Below are positions 16,519 through 25,057 of a stretch of 64,000 nucleotides of DNA, piece after piece. The stretch is taken from positions 248,001-312,000 of the forward strand of contig NZ_FQYO01000003.1 of assembly GCF_900141735.1 (NCBI RefSeq), in the 5' to 3' direction. The notes beneath the pieces were generated by a model. The model saw only the letters and a list, made by a program, of their open reading frames with translations, made no database searches and was not told the origin of the DNA. The stretch's first letter is position 1, and the number at the start of each line of letters is the position of its first letter. Position numbers and translations under genes: made by a program. The stretch is from Wenxinia saemankumensis. GTDB taxonomy: Bacteria; Pseudomonadota; Alphaproteobacteria; Rhodobacterales; Rhodobacteraceae.

Positions 16519-16960
16519 GACAGGTATTCGGGGCCCTTGCGAGGGAGGGGGCGGGGCGCCCGGACGGCGGAGGCGGGCGCCCGGTGGGGCGGGACGGTGG
16601 GGGGCGCCCCGCATCGACAGGCGGCCGGAACGGGGAGGGCCGCGAGGCGGGGCGCCGCGGGCGCGGCCGGCCATCGGGCGGGGACCGGGGCCGCAGGGCG
16701 GCGCGGCGCGGGCGCCTCCCCCCCCGCGTCGGGGTCCCGGAGGGCGACCGACAGGTATTCGGGAACCCTGCGAAGGAGGGGGCGGGGCGCTCGGAAGGCG
16801 GGCGCTTGCTGCCGGAGGGGCGGGACGGCGGGGGTGGCCCGGAGCCGGAAGGGGGCCGGAATTCCGGGGCGGCGCGGCGACAATGCATTTTCGCCGGCCT
16901 CGATGCCCCGGAGGCGGGCGGCCGAGTATCCGGGATCCCTGCGGAGGAGGGGATGGGGCG
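16519..16960 (+). repeat. Three copies of a GGTATTCGGG-type element between soeB and soeA
   Basis: Related blocks lie at 16519-16559, 16750-16790 and 16922-16960. They share a GTATTC/GTATCC core, then CCCTGCGAAGG, then GGGGGCGGGGCGC. They fill the 649-base gap 16477-17125 with similar spacing (231 and 172 bases). The core resembles the GTATTTGCGACCCTGCGAAG family at 3.7-4.1 and 60.3 kb. No gene is supported in the gap. Confidence 0.75.
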
Positions 16961-17125
16961 GCCGGGCGTCGAGGACCGGCTCCGGGTGGGGCGGGACGGA
17001 CGAGGAGACCGGCGCCCGCGGAGGGGCCGGGAGGGAGGAGAGGCGTCGCGGCGCCGGGCAGGCGGGCACGGGCCGGGGCGGGGGAGCAGCCCGGGACCGG
17101 GCCGTATCGGGGGCGGGTCCGAGGG

Positions 17126-19951
17126 TCACGGCTTCACCTCCCAGCGCAGTTCGCTCGGGCCCTTCGGCACGGGGGAAACCTGGGGCGGGATGACCGGCAG
17201 GGCCTCCTCGGGCGGGGCGCTCTTCTCGATCCGGACGCGCAGGTCGTACCAGGCGGCCTGACCGGTGATCGGGTCGGAATTGGACCAGCGCATCCCGTCC
17301 TCGCGCGGCGGGAGCAGCTCGTGGATCAGGTGGTTCAGCAGGAAGCCGCGCCGCGCCTCGACCGCGCCCTCGTCCAGAGCCCAGGCGCCTTTGCGCTTGC
17401 CGATCGCGTTCCACGTCCAGACCGTGTTCGGGTTCAGCGCGGCCATGTGCGCCACCGGCACGGTGATCGCCCCGTGGGGCGAGGTGACGCGGGCCCAGTC
17501 GCCGTCGGCGAAGCCGTTCGCCTCCCAGATCGCGGTCGGCAGGTAGAGCGGGTTGCGGCCGTGGATCTGCCGCAGCCAGGCATTCTGGCTGCCCCAGGAA
17601 TGGTACATCGCCATCGGGCGCTGGGTGATCGCATGGACCGGCCATTCGGCGGGGTCGGCATGCGCGTCGATCAGCGGCGCGTGCCAGGTCGGCAGCGGCG
17701 TCATCGTCGCCGCGATGCGCGCGCGCAGCGCCTCGGGCGGCTGGCGCTGTCCCTGTCCCTCCGCCGCCAGCTGGAAGCGCCGCAGCGGCTCGCACCAGAG
17801 CTGGAAGATATAGGGCAGCGGGCTGTCGTAGAGGCCGATCCCGACCGCCCAGTCCTGGTAGGCGCGGTTCCACGGCTTGAAGAACGCGCCCTCCTCGGGG
17901 ACATGCCCGGTCCAGAAGCCGCCATTGGCGATGTAGCTGTCGATCTGGCCGCCATTGGGCGCGCCGCGCCCGTGGGTCAGCCCGCCCGCCCCGATGCGCC
18001 AGCCGGCGAGCGGGCCCACCCCGGGGCGGCGTTCGTGGTTGACGATGTAGTCGGCGTAATCGGCATAGCGCGGCCCCCCGTCCTCGCCCGTCATGCCGGG
18101 CAGTCCCAGCCGGTGGCCGAGATCGAGCAGCACCGACTGGAACGGCCGCACGTCGCGGTCCGGCGCCACGACCGGCCAGCGGATCGCGTCGGCGGCGGCG
18201 CCCGGCTCGGAGATCGGGCGGTCGAGCAGCGAGATGCAGTCGTGCCGTTCGAGATAGGTCGTGTCGGGCAGGACGAGATCGGCGAAGGCCACCATCTCGG
18301 AGGAATAGGCGTCGGAATAGATGATGCGGGGGATCACGTATTCGCCCGTCCCGGGGTCCGTGTCCGTCAGCATCTCCATCGTGGCGCCGGTATTCATCGA
18401 CGAGTTCCACGACATGTTCGCCATGTAGAGGAAGAGCGTGTCGATCGGGTAGGGATCCCCGGCATGGGCGTTCGAGATGACCATGTGCATCATCCCGTGG
18501 GCCGAGAGCGGGTTCTCCCAGGTGAAGGCCTTGTCGATGCGCCTCGCCCGGCCGTCCTCGCCCAGCAGCAGGTCGGCGGGGCCCTGCGGATAGCCCAGAT
18601 GCGGGCCGTCCAGCGCATGGCCCGGCCGCACCCCGGCATGGGGGCGGGGATGGGCATGGGCGGGCTTGGGATAGGGCGGCTTGAACCGCATCCCGCCGGG
18701 CGTCTCGACGCTGCCGATCAGGATCTGCAGCAGGTGGATCGCCCGCGCCGTCTGGAAGCCGTTGGAATGGGCCGAGATGCCGCGCATGGCATGCATCGCG
18801 ACGGGACGGCCGATCATTCTCTCGTGCCGGTGGCCCCGGAAATCGGTCCAGGGCCGCTCGATCACCACCGGCTCGTCGAAGGCGGCGCGCGCGATCTCGG
18901 CCGCGAGGGTGCGGATGCGGGCCGCCGGGATGCCGGTGCGCCCGGCGACCTTCTCGGGCGCGTAGGCGGGGTCGAGATAGGTCTCCGACATCAGATGCAG
19001 GACCGGGCGGTGCGTCGTGCCCCGGTGCCGCCAGGTGGCGGAGAGGTCCGGCTCCACCCCCGTCCCGTCCCAGGGGGCGGGCTTGCCGGTGCGGCGGTCG
19101 ATGACGAGGGGGGCGTCGCCCTCGCCCCGCAGCAGCAGGCCGTGCGTGGCCGAGGCCGGGTCGCAATCGACGAGGCAGGGCGCGTTGGTGAACCGGGCGA
19201 GGTAGTCGAGGTCGAGCGATCCCGTCTCGAACAGGCAATGGACGAGGCTCAGCACGAAGAGCCCGTCGGTCCCCGGCGTGATCCCGTACCAGTCGTCGGC
19301 GACGGCGTTGTAGCCGGTCCGGACGGGATTGATCCCGACCACCTTCGCGCCGCGCCCCTTCAGCCGGCCGATCCCCATCTTGATCGGGTTGCTGTCGTGA
19401 TCCTCGGCCACGCCGAAGAGGAGGAACAGCTTCGCCCTCTCCCAGTCGGGCGAGCCGAATTCCCAGAAGGCGCCGCCCATCGTGTAGATGCCCGCCGCCG
19501 CCATGTTGACCGAGCAGAAGCCCCCATGCGCCGCGTAGTTCGGCGTGCCGAAGGCCTGCGCCCACCAGCCGGTGAAGGACTGCGACTGGTCGCGCCCGGT
19601 GAAGAAGGCGAGTTTCTCGGGCGCGGTCTCGCGCAGCGGCTTCAGCCACGAGGTCGCGATCTCCAGCGCCTCGTCCCAGCCGATCTCCTCGAACTGCCCC
19701 GAGCCGCGCGGGCCGGTCCGCTTCAGCGGGGCGCGCAGGCGGGCGGGGGCGTTGGCCTGCATGATCCCGGCCGAGCCCTTGGCGCAGAGCACGCCCCTGT
19801 TCACCGGGTGGTCGCGGTTGCCCTCGATATAGGCGACCTTGCCGCCCTTCATGTGCACGTCGATCCCGCAGCGGCAGGCGCACATGTAGCAGGTGGTCCG
19901 GCGCACCTCGTCCGAGACCCGGGGCGAGAGGTCGAGATCCGGCTGGGTCAT
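17126..19951 (-). CDS. soeA: Molybdopterin oxidoreductase, probable sulfite dehydrogenase catalytic subunit
   Basis: The 941-residue protein belongs to the DMSO-reductase superfamily. Cys21, Cys24, Cys28 and Cys56 (CYMCACRC...GVLCAKGS) bind the N-terminal 4Fe-4S cluster. HGGFCSVNM offers Cys146 as the likely molybdenum ligand. Late motifs SWGSQNAWLRQIHG and GDWARVTSPHG belong to the cofactor-binding C-terminal domain. There is no twin-arginine signal, so the enzyme is cytoplasmic, as known for SoeABC, which oxidises sulfite to sulfate. Context supports this: acetate kinase, phosphate acyltransferase and a TauE/SafE exporter lie directly upstream. Polysulfide or thiosulfate reductase-like activity is the alternative. 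Confidence 0.85.
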   Translation of the reverse strand: MTQPDLDLSPRVSDEVRRTTCYMCACRCGIDVHMKGGKVAYIEGNRDHPVNRGVLCAKGSAGIMQANAPARLRAPLKRTGPRGSGQFEEIGWDEALEIATSWLKPLRETAPEKLAFFTGRDQSQSFTGWWAQAFGTPNYAAHGGFCSVNMAAAGIYTMGGAFWEFGSPDWERAKLFLLFGVAEDHDSNPIKMGIGRLKGRGAKVVGINPVRTGYNAVADDWYGITPGTDGLFVLSLVHCLFETGSLDLDYLARFTNAPCLVDCDPASATHGLLLRGEGDAPLVIDRRTGKPAPWDGTGVEPDLSATWRHRGTTHRPVLHLMSETYLDPAYAPEKVAGRTGIPAARIRTLAAEIARAAFDEPVVIERPWTDFRGHRHERMIGRPVAMHAMRGISAHSNGFQTARAIHLLQILIGSVETPGGMRFKPPYPKPAHAHPRPHAGVRPGHALDGPHLGYPQGPADLLLGEDGRARRIDKAFTWENPLSAHGMMHMVISNAHAGDPYPIDTLFLYMANMSWNSSMNTGATMEMLTDTDPGTGEYVIPRIIYSDAYSSEMVAFADLVLPDTTYLERHDCISLLDRPISEPGAAADAIRWPVVAPDRDVRPFQSVLLDLGHRLGLPGMTGEDGGPRYADYADYIVNHERRPGVGPLAGWRIGAGGLTHGRGAPNGGQIDSYIANGGFWTGHVPEEGAFFKPWNRAYQDWAVGIGLYDSPLPYIFQLWCEPLRRFQLAAEGQGQRQPPEALRARIAATMTPLPTWHAPLIDAHADPAEWPVHAITQRPMAMYHSWGSQNAWLRQIHGRNPLYLPTAIWEANGFADGDWARVTSPHGAITVPVAHMAALNPNTVWTWNAIGKRKGAWALDEGAVEARRGFLLNHLIHELLPPREDGMRWSNSDPITGQAAWYDLRVRIEKSAPPEEALPVIPPQVSPVPKGPSELRWEVKP

Positions 19952-20026
19952 CGGGCGGCGGGGGCGGGGCGAGCTGTCATGACCGCCAACCTACCGCGCG
20001 CACTGGAAGAGTCACGCCCCGCGCGG

Positions 20027-21100
20027 TCACGCCGGCGCGGATCGCGCCGCGCCGCGCAGGACCGCCCTTGCGTCGCGGGCGATCTGCCCCGCCTCGTCCG
20101 CGGCAACGACATGGATCGGAAGGGTGCCGAACGGCGCGAGACGGGCGGCGATCGCCTCGCGCAGCCCGGCAGCGTTCTCGCCGATCCCCCCGGTGAAGGC
20201 GAGCGCGTCGACCCCGCCCATCGCCACGATCGCGCCCGCCCCCTCGCGCGCGGCCCGCTCGACGAACAGCGCGACGGCGAAGCGCGCCTCCGCGTCGTCC
20301 CGTGCCAGCAGGGCGCGCATGTCCCCGGTCCCGGCGAGGCCGGTCAGCCCGCTCTCGCGGTTGAGCAGCCGCGCCGCCCCGTCGATCCCGTGCCGCCGGG
20401 CGAGGTCGAGCACCGCCATGCCGTCGATCTCTCCGGGGCGGGTGCCCATGACGAGGCCGGAGAGCGGCGAATAGCCCATCGAGGTGGCGACGGACCGCCC
20501 GTCCCGGATCGCGCAGAGGCTGGCTCCGCCGCCGAGATGGAAGGCGACAAGCCGCTCCGGCAGGTCCGGTTCCAGCGCATGGACGAGGCCGGCATAGGAC
20601 AGCCCGTGGAAGCCGTAGCGGCGCAGGTGCCCCTCGCCCTCCGGCAGGGCGTAGCGGCGCGAGAGCTCGGGCATCGCGGCGTGGAAGGCGGTGTCGAAAC
20701 TGGCGGTCTGCGGCAGGTCCGGGCGGAGCCGCGCCATCGCGCGGATCCCGGCGAGGTTCACCGGGTTGTGCAGCGGGGCGAGCGGGACCAGCGCTTCGAT
20801 CCGCGCGATCGCGGCATCGTCCAGCAGGACCGGCGCGGCGAAGTCCGGCCCGCCATGAACGACGCGGTGCGCCGCGGCCTCCAGCGCCTCCGGCGGGTGA
20901 CCCGCCTCCGACAGCGCGCCGAGGACGAGGTCCAGCGCGGCCGCGTGGTCCGGCGCCGCCACGGGGCGCGTCTCGCCGGCGAGGGTCAGCCGCGCCGCTC
21001 CGCCGATCTCGCCGACCCGCGCCCCGGCCACCGGCGCGAGCGCCGCGTCGAAGAGATCCGCCTTCAGCGAGGACGAGCCGGCATTGAGCACCAGGATCAT
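20027..21100 (-). CDS. ackA: Acetate kinase
   Basis: The 357-residue protein has the family start ILVLNAGSSSLK, the signature HRVVHGG, RYGFHGLSY, HLGGGASLCAI and the C-terminal FTGGIGENA. It interconverts acetyl phosphate plus ADP with acetate plus ATP. It is slightly shorter than typical 400-residue forms, with compact loops. It lies 75 bases upstream of soeA and downstream of the acyltransferase gene, so acetyl phosphate from sulfoacetaldehyde cleavage is a plausible substrate. Propionate or butyrate use cannot be excluded. ATG 21100 is the only sensible start. Confidence 0.95.
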   Translation of the reverse strand: MILVLNAGSSSLKADLFDAALAPVAGARVGEIGGAARLTLAGETRPVAAPDHAAALDLVLGALSEAGHPPEALEAAAHRVVHGGPDFAAPVLLDDAAIARIEALVPLAPLHNPVNLAGIRAMARLRPDLPQTASFDTAFHAAMPELSRRYALPEGEGHLRRYGFHGLSYAGLVHALEPDLPERLVAFHLGGGASLCAIRDGRSVATSMGYSPLSGLVMGTRPGEIDGMAVLDLARRHGIDGAARLLNRESGLTGLAGTGDMRALLARDDAEARFAVALFVERAAREGAGAIVAMGGVDALAFTGGIGENAAGLREAIAARLAPFGTLPIHVVAADEAGQIARDARAVLRGAARSAPA

Positions 21101-21140
21101 CGCGGTCCCACCGTCCGGGTCCCGCCGCGACCGCGATCCG

Positions 21141-21446
21141 CGCCGCCGCCCGCCGCCGGCTCCACGGTCCTGCTCTTATCTTGCCCCCAAATACTCCGGC
21201 CGCCGCGCCGGACCGGGCGCCCCGCCGGGCAGGGGCCGGTCATTCCGGTCCCGCCGCCGCGAGGATCGCCCCGAGCGCCGCGGCCGCGCTCCGCGCCGCC
21301 GCCCGCCGCCGGCTCCAGGGCCCTGCTCTTATCTTGCCCCCAAATACTCCGGCCGCCGCGCCGGGCCGGGCGCCCCGCCGGGCAGGGGCCGGTCATTCCG
21401 GTCCCGCCGCCGCGAGGATCGCTCCCAGGGCCGCGGTCGCGATCCG
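21141..21446. repeat. 153-bp tandem duplication covering the end of the phosphate acyltransferase gene
   Basis: Copies at 21141-21293 and 21294-21446 are nearly identical. Each holds CCTGCTCTTATCTTGCCCCC, an AAATACTCC (GTATTT reverse) core, a CCGGGCGCCCCGCCGGGCAG block, and a 3' coding tail. Copy two includes the real stop and last 17 codons of the acyltransferase; copy one carries the same tail as a non-functional remnant inside the 292-base spacer before ackA. A third, inverted copy is at about 23340-23480. Confidence 0.9.
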
Positions 21447-22331
21447 CGCCGCCGCGCCCTGGCTGCGCGAGGTCAGCAGGATCGGCACCCGCGCGCCCAT
21501 CACGACGCCGCCCGCGCAGGCGCCCATGCCGAGGACCATCATCTTGAAGAGCGCGTTGCCCGTCGTGACCTCGGGCACCAGGATCACGTCCGCCTCGCCG
21601 GGGACGGGGCCCTCGAACCCCTTCACCTCGGCCGCCGCGCGCGACAGGATGAGGTCGAGCGCCATCGGCCCCTGCGCCTGAACGCCCGGCAGGGCACCGT
21701 TCGCCCACTCCGCGATCTCGGCCGCCTCGCCGGTCGAGGGGATGCCGGGGGTCACGTCCTCGGACGCGGCCAGCAGCCCGGCGCGCACGTCCTCGTCGCC
21801 GCAGAGCCGCGCCAGCCGCACCGCGTGGCGCAGGCAGGCCTTCCGCGTGGCCACGTCGGGCGCGACGTTCAGCGCCGCGTCGGTGAGGAAGAGCGGGCGG
21901 TCCCGCCCCGGCAGGGTGATGTGGAAGACATGGCCGCAGACCGCGCCGCGATCGCGCAGCCCGGCGGCGGAGGGGAGCAGCGCCTTGAGGAAGTCCGAGG
22001 TGTGGACCTGCCCCTTCATCACGGCATCCGCCGCGCCGTCCCGCACCAGCGCCGCCGCCGCCGGGGCCGCGCCCTCGCGGGGCGCGTCGATCACCGGAAG
22101 CCCGGCGATGTCCCAGCCGATCTCCTCGGCCGCCCCGGCGATCCTGTCCGGGTCTCCGACGAGGATCGGCCGGGCGAGGCCCTGCTCCGCCGCTTCCCGC
22201 AGCCCTTCGAGCGGCAGGGCCGCGCCCGCGTTCACCAGCGCGACGCGCGGCGGGGCGACGGCGCGGGCGCGGGCGAGGAGGGCGGCCGGCGGCCGGGGCT
22301 GGCGGGGGGAGAGGAAGGGTTGTTCGGTCAT
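21393..22331 (-). CDS. Phosphate acetyl/butyryltransferase family protein
   Basis: The 312-residue protein matches the Pta/Ptb family: MKGQVHTSDFLKALL, the GHVFHITLPGRDRPLFLTDA region, PVPGEADVILVPEV and GNALFKMMVLG. It converts an acyl-CoA and phosphate to an acyl phosphate, or the reverse. It is paired with ackA, so acetyl phosphate to acetyl-CoA is likely. Length resembles Ptb-type and short Pta proteins rather than the 700-residue Pta. I chose ATG 22331 (MTEQPFLSPR). Its last 17 codons lie in the second copy of a 153-bp tandem duplication. Confidence 0.88.
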   Translation of the reverse strand: MTEQPFLSPRQPRPPAALLARARAVAPPRVALVNAGAALPLEGLREAAEQGLARPILVGDPDRIAGAAEEIGWDIAGLPVIDAPREGAAPAAAALVRDGAADAVMKGQVHTSDFLKALLPSAAGLRDRGAVCGHVFHITLPGRDRPLFLTDAALNVAPDVATRKACLRHAVRLARLCGDEDVRAGLLAASEDVTPGIPSTGEAAEIAEWANGALPGVQAQGPMALDLILSRAAAEVKGFEGPVPGEADVILVPEVTTGNALFKMMVLGMGACAGGVVMGARVPILLTSRSQGAAARIATAALGAILAAAGPE

Positions 22332-22403
22332 CGCCGGATCACGGTAGCGGCCAGGCGCCCCCCTGCAAGGGCGTGCAAGGGCGCGCAAGGGCGGGGGCGG
22401 GCC

Positions 22404-23141
22404 TCAGGCCAGCGCGCGGGCGAGGCCGAGCGCCGCCAGCCCGGCGAGCAGGATCACCGCGATTCTGCGGAAGCTCTCGGGCGAGGCGCCGGCGAAGCGG
22501 TGGCCGCCGGCCAGCACGCCCAGCAGGCAGACCGGCACCGCGCCGACCGACAGCCACAGCGCGTCTTCGGTGACGAGGCCGCGCCAGGCGAGATTGGGCA
22601 GCGACCAGAGGTCGAGCAGGGTGAAATATGCGATGATCGTGGCGCGGAACACCACCGCCGGCAGGTCGGCGGCGGCGAAGAAGGCCGCGACCGGCAGCCC
22701 GCCGACCCCCGCGCCCTGCGCCAGGCCGGAGGCGAGGCCGGCGCCGACATGCGCCGCGCGGCCCGGCCGCACCAGCCGCCAGCCCCGCCAGATCACCGCG
22801 CAGAGCGTCAGGATGACCAGCGAGATGGCGATCCGCGCCCCGTCGGGGTCGAGCCGCGACATCACCGCGACGCCCAGCGGAACGGATGGCAGCGCCCCGA
22901 GCAGCAGCAGGCCCAGCCGCCGCCACTCGATCCCGGCGCGGATGCCCCGCCACTGGCCGAGCGTCATGGCGAGGTCGGCGACGATGATCGTCGCGATCAG
23001 CGGCACAGGGTCGATCACCAGCCCCGCCCCCGTCAGCACCAGCGCCGCGAAACCGAAGCCGCAATAGCCGCGCACGTAGGCGGCGCCGAAGAAGACGAGG
23101 ACCAGCCAGGTCGCGGCGCCGGGGGCGAGGTCGAAGGGCAA
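22404..23141 (-). CDS. TauE/SafE-family membrane exporter
   Basis: The 245-residue protein has about eight hydrophobic segments and the family pattern GYCGFGFAALVLTGAGLV, repeated in the second half as GLAQGAGVGGLPVAAFFAA. Family members export sulfite or sulfoacetate or related anions across the inner membrane. I chose the TTG at 23141 because it directly precedes PFDLAPGAATWL and has TGGAG eight bases upstream; no ATG is available in frame nearby. It lies 72 bases from the acyltransferase gene and is probably the first gene of the acyltransferase-ackA-soeABC transcript. A role in sulfite export fits SoeABC. Confidence 0.85.
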   Translation of the reverse strand: MPFDLAPGAATWLVLVFFGAAYVRGYCGFGFAALVLTGAGLVIDPVPLIATIIVADLAMTLGQWRGIRAGIEWRRLGLLLLGALPSVPLGVAVMSRLDPDGARIAISLVILTLCAVIWRGWRLVRPGRAAHVGAGLASGLAQGAGVGGLPVAAFFAAADLPAVVFRATIIAYFTLLDLWSLPNLAWRGLVTEDALWLSVGAVPVCLLGVLAGGHRFAGASPESFRRIAVILLAGLAALGLARALA

Positions 23142-23339
23142 GGCACGGCTCCAGGGTCGCCCGCACTCTCCTGCGGGTCCGGGGGCGAGGCTTAGGGCGC
23201 GAACGGCGCCGGGGAAGGGCGCGGCGGGACGATCGCGGGAAGAAGTCCCTGCCCGGACGGGGCGTCGGCCGCCGGGGACTCGTCCCCCGGGATCCGGCTG
23301 TCCGGATCCGGCGGGCGGGATCCGGCCGCCGGGGCGCGG

Positions 23340-23480
23340 CGGCGCGGATCGCGACCGCGGCTCCGGGGGCGATCCTCGCGGCGGCGGGTCCGGACCGACC
23401 GGCCCCGCCCCGGCGGGGCGCCCGGCCCGGCGCGGCGGCCCGAGTATTTGGGAGCAAGATAAGAGCAGGGCGGGACGCGG
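23340..23480 (+). repeat. Inverted third copy of the acyltransferase-tail duplication
   Basis: Read on the plus strand, this stretch matches the reverse of the 21294-21446 unit. GGATCGCGACCGCGGC and GGCGATCCTCGCGGCGGCGG correspond to the acyltransferase C-terminal codons. A GGCGCCCGGCCCGG block follows, then GAGTATTTGGGAGCAAGATA and AGAGCAGG. The coding tail has diverged and is not part of any gene. It lies in the 794-base gap 23142-23935 upstream of tauE. Confidence 0.8.
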
Positions 23481-23573
23481 TCCGGGGGATCGCGCCCCGT
23501 CCCGCGGCAGGGGCGAGCGCGGGCGCGGCGATCGAGGGCGGGCGGGCGCGGGGCGCGGCGCGGTCCGGGGAGA

Positions 23574-23791
23574 GGTGAGAGGCCGGGCAGCGGTGAGGGA
23601 CCGGGGCGCCGGGGCGCGCGCGGACCGGGGGACGGGGCGGGGCGGATGCGGGGGTCCTGCGGAGCGCGGTGCGGTCCGGGGGGGTGAGAGGCCGGGCAGC
23701 GGTGACGGACCGGGGCGCCGGGGAAGGGCGCGGACCGGGGGACGGGGCGGCGCGGAGGCGGGGGTCCTGCGGGGCGCGGGCCCCGATCCCG
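23574..23791. repeat. Two tandem copies of a 109-bp unit
   Basis: Units start at 23574 and 23683 with GGTGAGAGGCCGGGCAGCGG and share GGACCGGGGCGCCGGGG, GCGCGGACCGGGGGACGG and GGGGGTCCTGCGG. They lie in the same gene-free gap upstream of the SDR gene. I see no coding sequence or recognisable regulatory site within them. Confidence 0.8.
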
Positions 23792-23935
23792 GCGCCTCGA
23801 CCGGCGTGAACCTTCCGGCCCGGCGCGATTTGCAGCGCCTGTCGGCCCATCCTAGGATGATCGCGGCCCGGCGCGATCCGGGCCGGAACCAGACCCCGCG
23901 CTGCGGGTTCGCCAATCGAACGGATGGGGATCGGC

Positions 23936-24670
23936 ATGCGAGAGTGGAACGGCAAGACCTACTGGATCGTCGGCGCGAGCGAGGGGCTGGGCGAAGCGCT
24001 CGCCCACCAGCTGAGCCGCGCGGGGGCTTCCGTGATCCTCAGCGCCCGGTCGGAGGAGCGGCTGTCCGCCATCTCGGCCGCGCTGCCGGGGCAGTCCCGG
24101 ATCCTGCCGCTCGACGTGACGGACGAGGATGCGGTGATCCGGGCCGTGGACGATGCGGGCGGGATCGACGGGATGGTCTACCTCGCGGGGACCTACTGGC
24201 CGATGAAGGCGACCGACTGGAACGTCGCCCACGGCCTGCAGATGATCGACACCAACCTGGGCGGCGCGATGCGCGTGCTCGGCCACCTCGTCCCCCGGAT
24301 GCTCGAGCGGGGGAAGGGGCACATCGTGCTGACCGGCTCGCTCTCCGGCTATCGCGGCCTGCCGGGGACGGTCGGCTACGGCGCCTCGAAGGCGGGGCTG
24401 ATGCACCTGGCCGAGGCGATCGACATGGACCTGCGCGACACGCCCCTCGAGGTGCAGCTGGTCAATCCCGGCTTCGTCCGCTCGCGCCTGACCGAACAGA
24501 ACGACTTCCGCATGCCCTTCATCATGGAGCCCGAGGACGCCGCGCGCGAGATCTTCGAGCACATGGGTGGCGAGGGCTTCAGCCGGAACTTCCCGCTCGC
24601 CTTCTCGTGGCTGTTCCGGGTGAGCCGGATCTTTCCGCGCTGGCTGCATTCCGCGATCTTCAACCGCTGA
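23936..24670 (+). CDS. Short-chain dehydrogenase/reductase
   Basis: The 244-residue SDR has the cofactor motif VGASEGLGEAL, an unusual LAGTYW in place of NNAG, catalytic Ser in TGSLSG and YGASK. The C-terminal third (FRMPFIMEPEDAAREIFEHM) and the hydrophobic tail resemble membrane-associated SDRs acting on lipids. Substrate unknown. Two in-frame starts exist, ATG 23924 and ATG 23936; I used the second because it precedes the conserved strand and has GGGGA upstream. The DUF3775 gene follows after 23 bases and may be co-transcribed. Confidence 0.85.
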   Translation: MREWNGKTYWIVGASEGLGEALAHQLSRAGASVILSARSEERLSAISAALPGQSRILPLDVTDEDAVIRAVDDAGGIDGMVYLAGTYWPMKATDWNVAHGLQMIDTNLGGAMRVLGHLVPRMLERGKGHIVLTGSLSGYRGLPGTVGYGASKAGLMHLAEAIDMDLRDTPLEVQLVNPGFVRSRLTEQNDFRMPFIMEPEDAAREIFEHMGGEGFSRNFPLAFSWLFRVSRIFPRWLHSAIFNR

Positions 24671-24693
24671 CGCCAAATCGAAAGAGGCCCCCG

Positions 24694-25047
24694 ATGATCG
24701 GCATCTCCACGCCCAAGGTGAACCGCGTGATCGCCCTCGGACAGGAGGTCGACGACGCCGAGTCGCTGTTCGATTCCTACATCGAGGGCCTGACCGAGGA
24801 GGAGCAGGCCGCGCTGATCGCGCTGATGTGGGTCGGGCGCGGCGATTTCGACGCCGACGACTGGGAGGATGCGCTCAACACCGCGATGACCGACGCCGCC
24901 GACAACGCGGCGGAGGTGCTGAAGGAGGACGAGGACTTCCCCGACCACCTCGAGGCCGGGCTCGCCGAGATGGCGGGCGACGCGGATGACGAGGAGGACG
25001 AGGACGACATCCCCGAGGGCTTCGCCGAGGACGACGAGGAGGGCTGA
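24694..25047 (+). CDS. DUF3775-like acidic protein
   Basis: The 117-residue protein is strongly acidic, ending in a run of Asp/Glu (DADDEEDEDDIPEGFAEDDE). The central LTEEEQAALIALMWVGRGDF and DDWEDAL resemble the DUF3775 family of alphaproteobacteria, whose function is unknown. No catalytic residues or membrane segments are evident. ATG 24694 has AGAGG upstream. It follows the SDR gene on the same strand and converges with the saccharopine dehydrogenase gene, 10 bases away. Confidence 0.8.
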   Translation: MIGISTPKVNRVIALGQEVDDAESLFDSYIEGLTEEEQAALIALMWVGRGDFDADDWEDALNTAMTDAADNAAEVLKEDEDFPDHLEAGLAEMAGDADDEEDEDDIPEGFAEDDEEG

Positions 25048-25057
25048 CGCCCCCCTT

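Noticed and set aside
16418-21547. A 1,709-codon plus-strand open frame across soeA, ackA and the acyltransferase genes
   Set aside because: It lies opposite recognisable genes on the minus strand, has no domain signal, and reflects the scarcity of stop codons in very GC-rich DNA.
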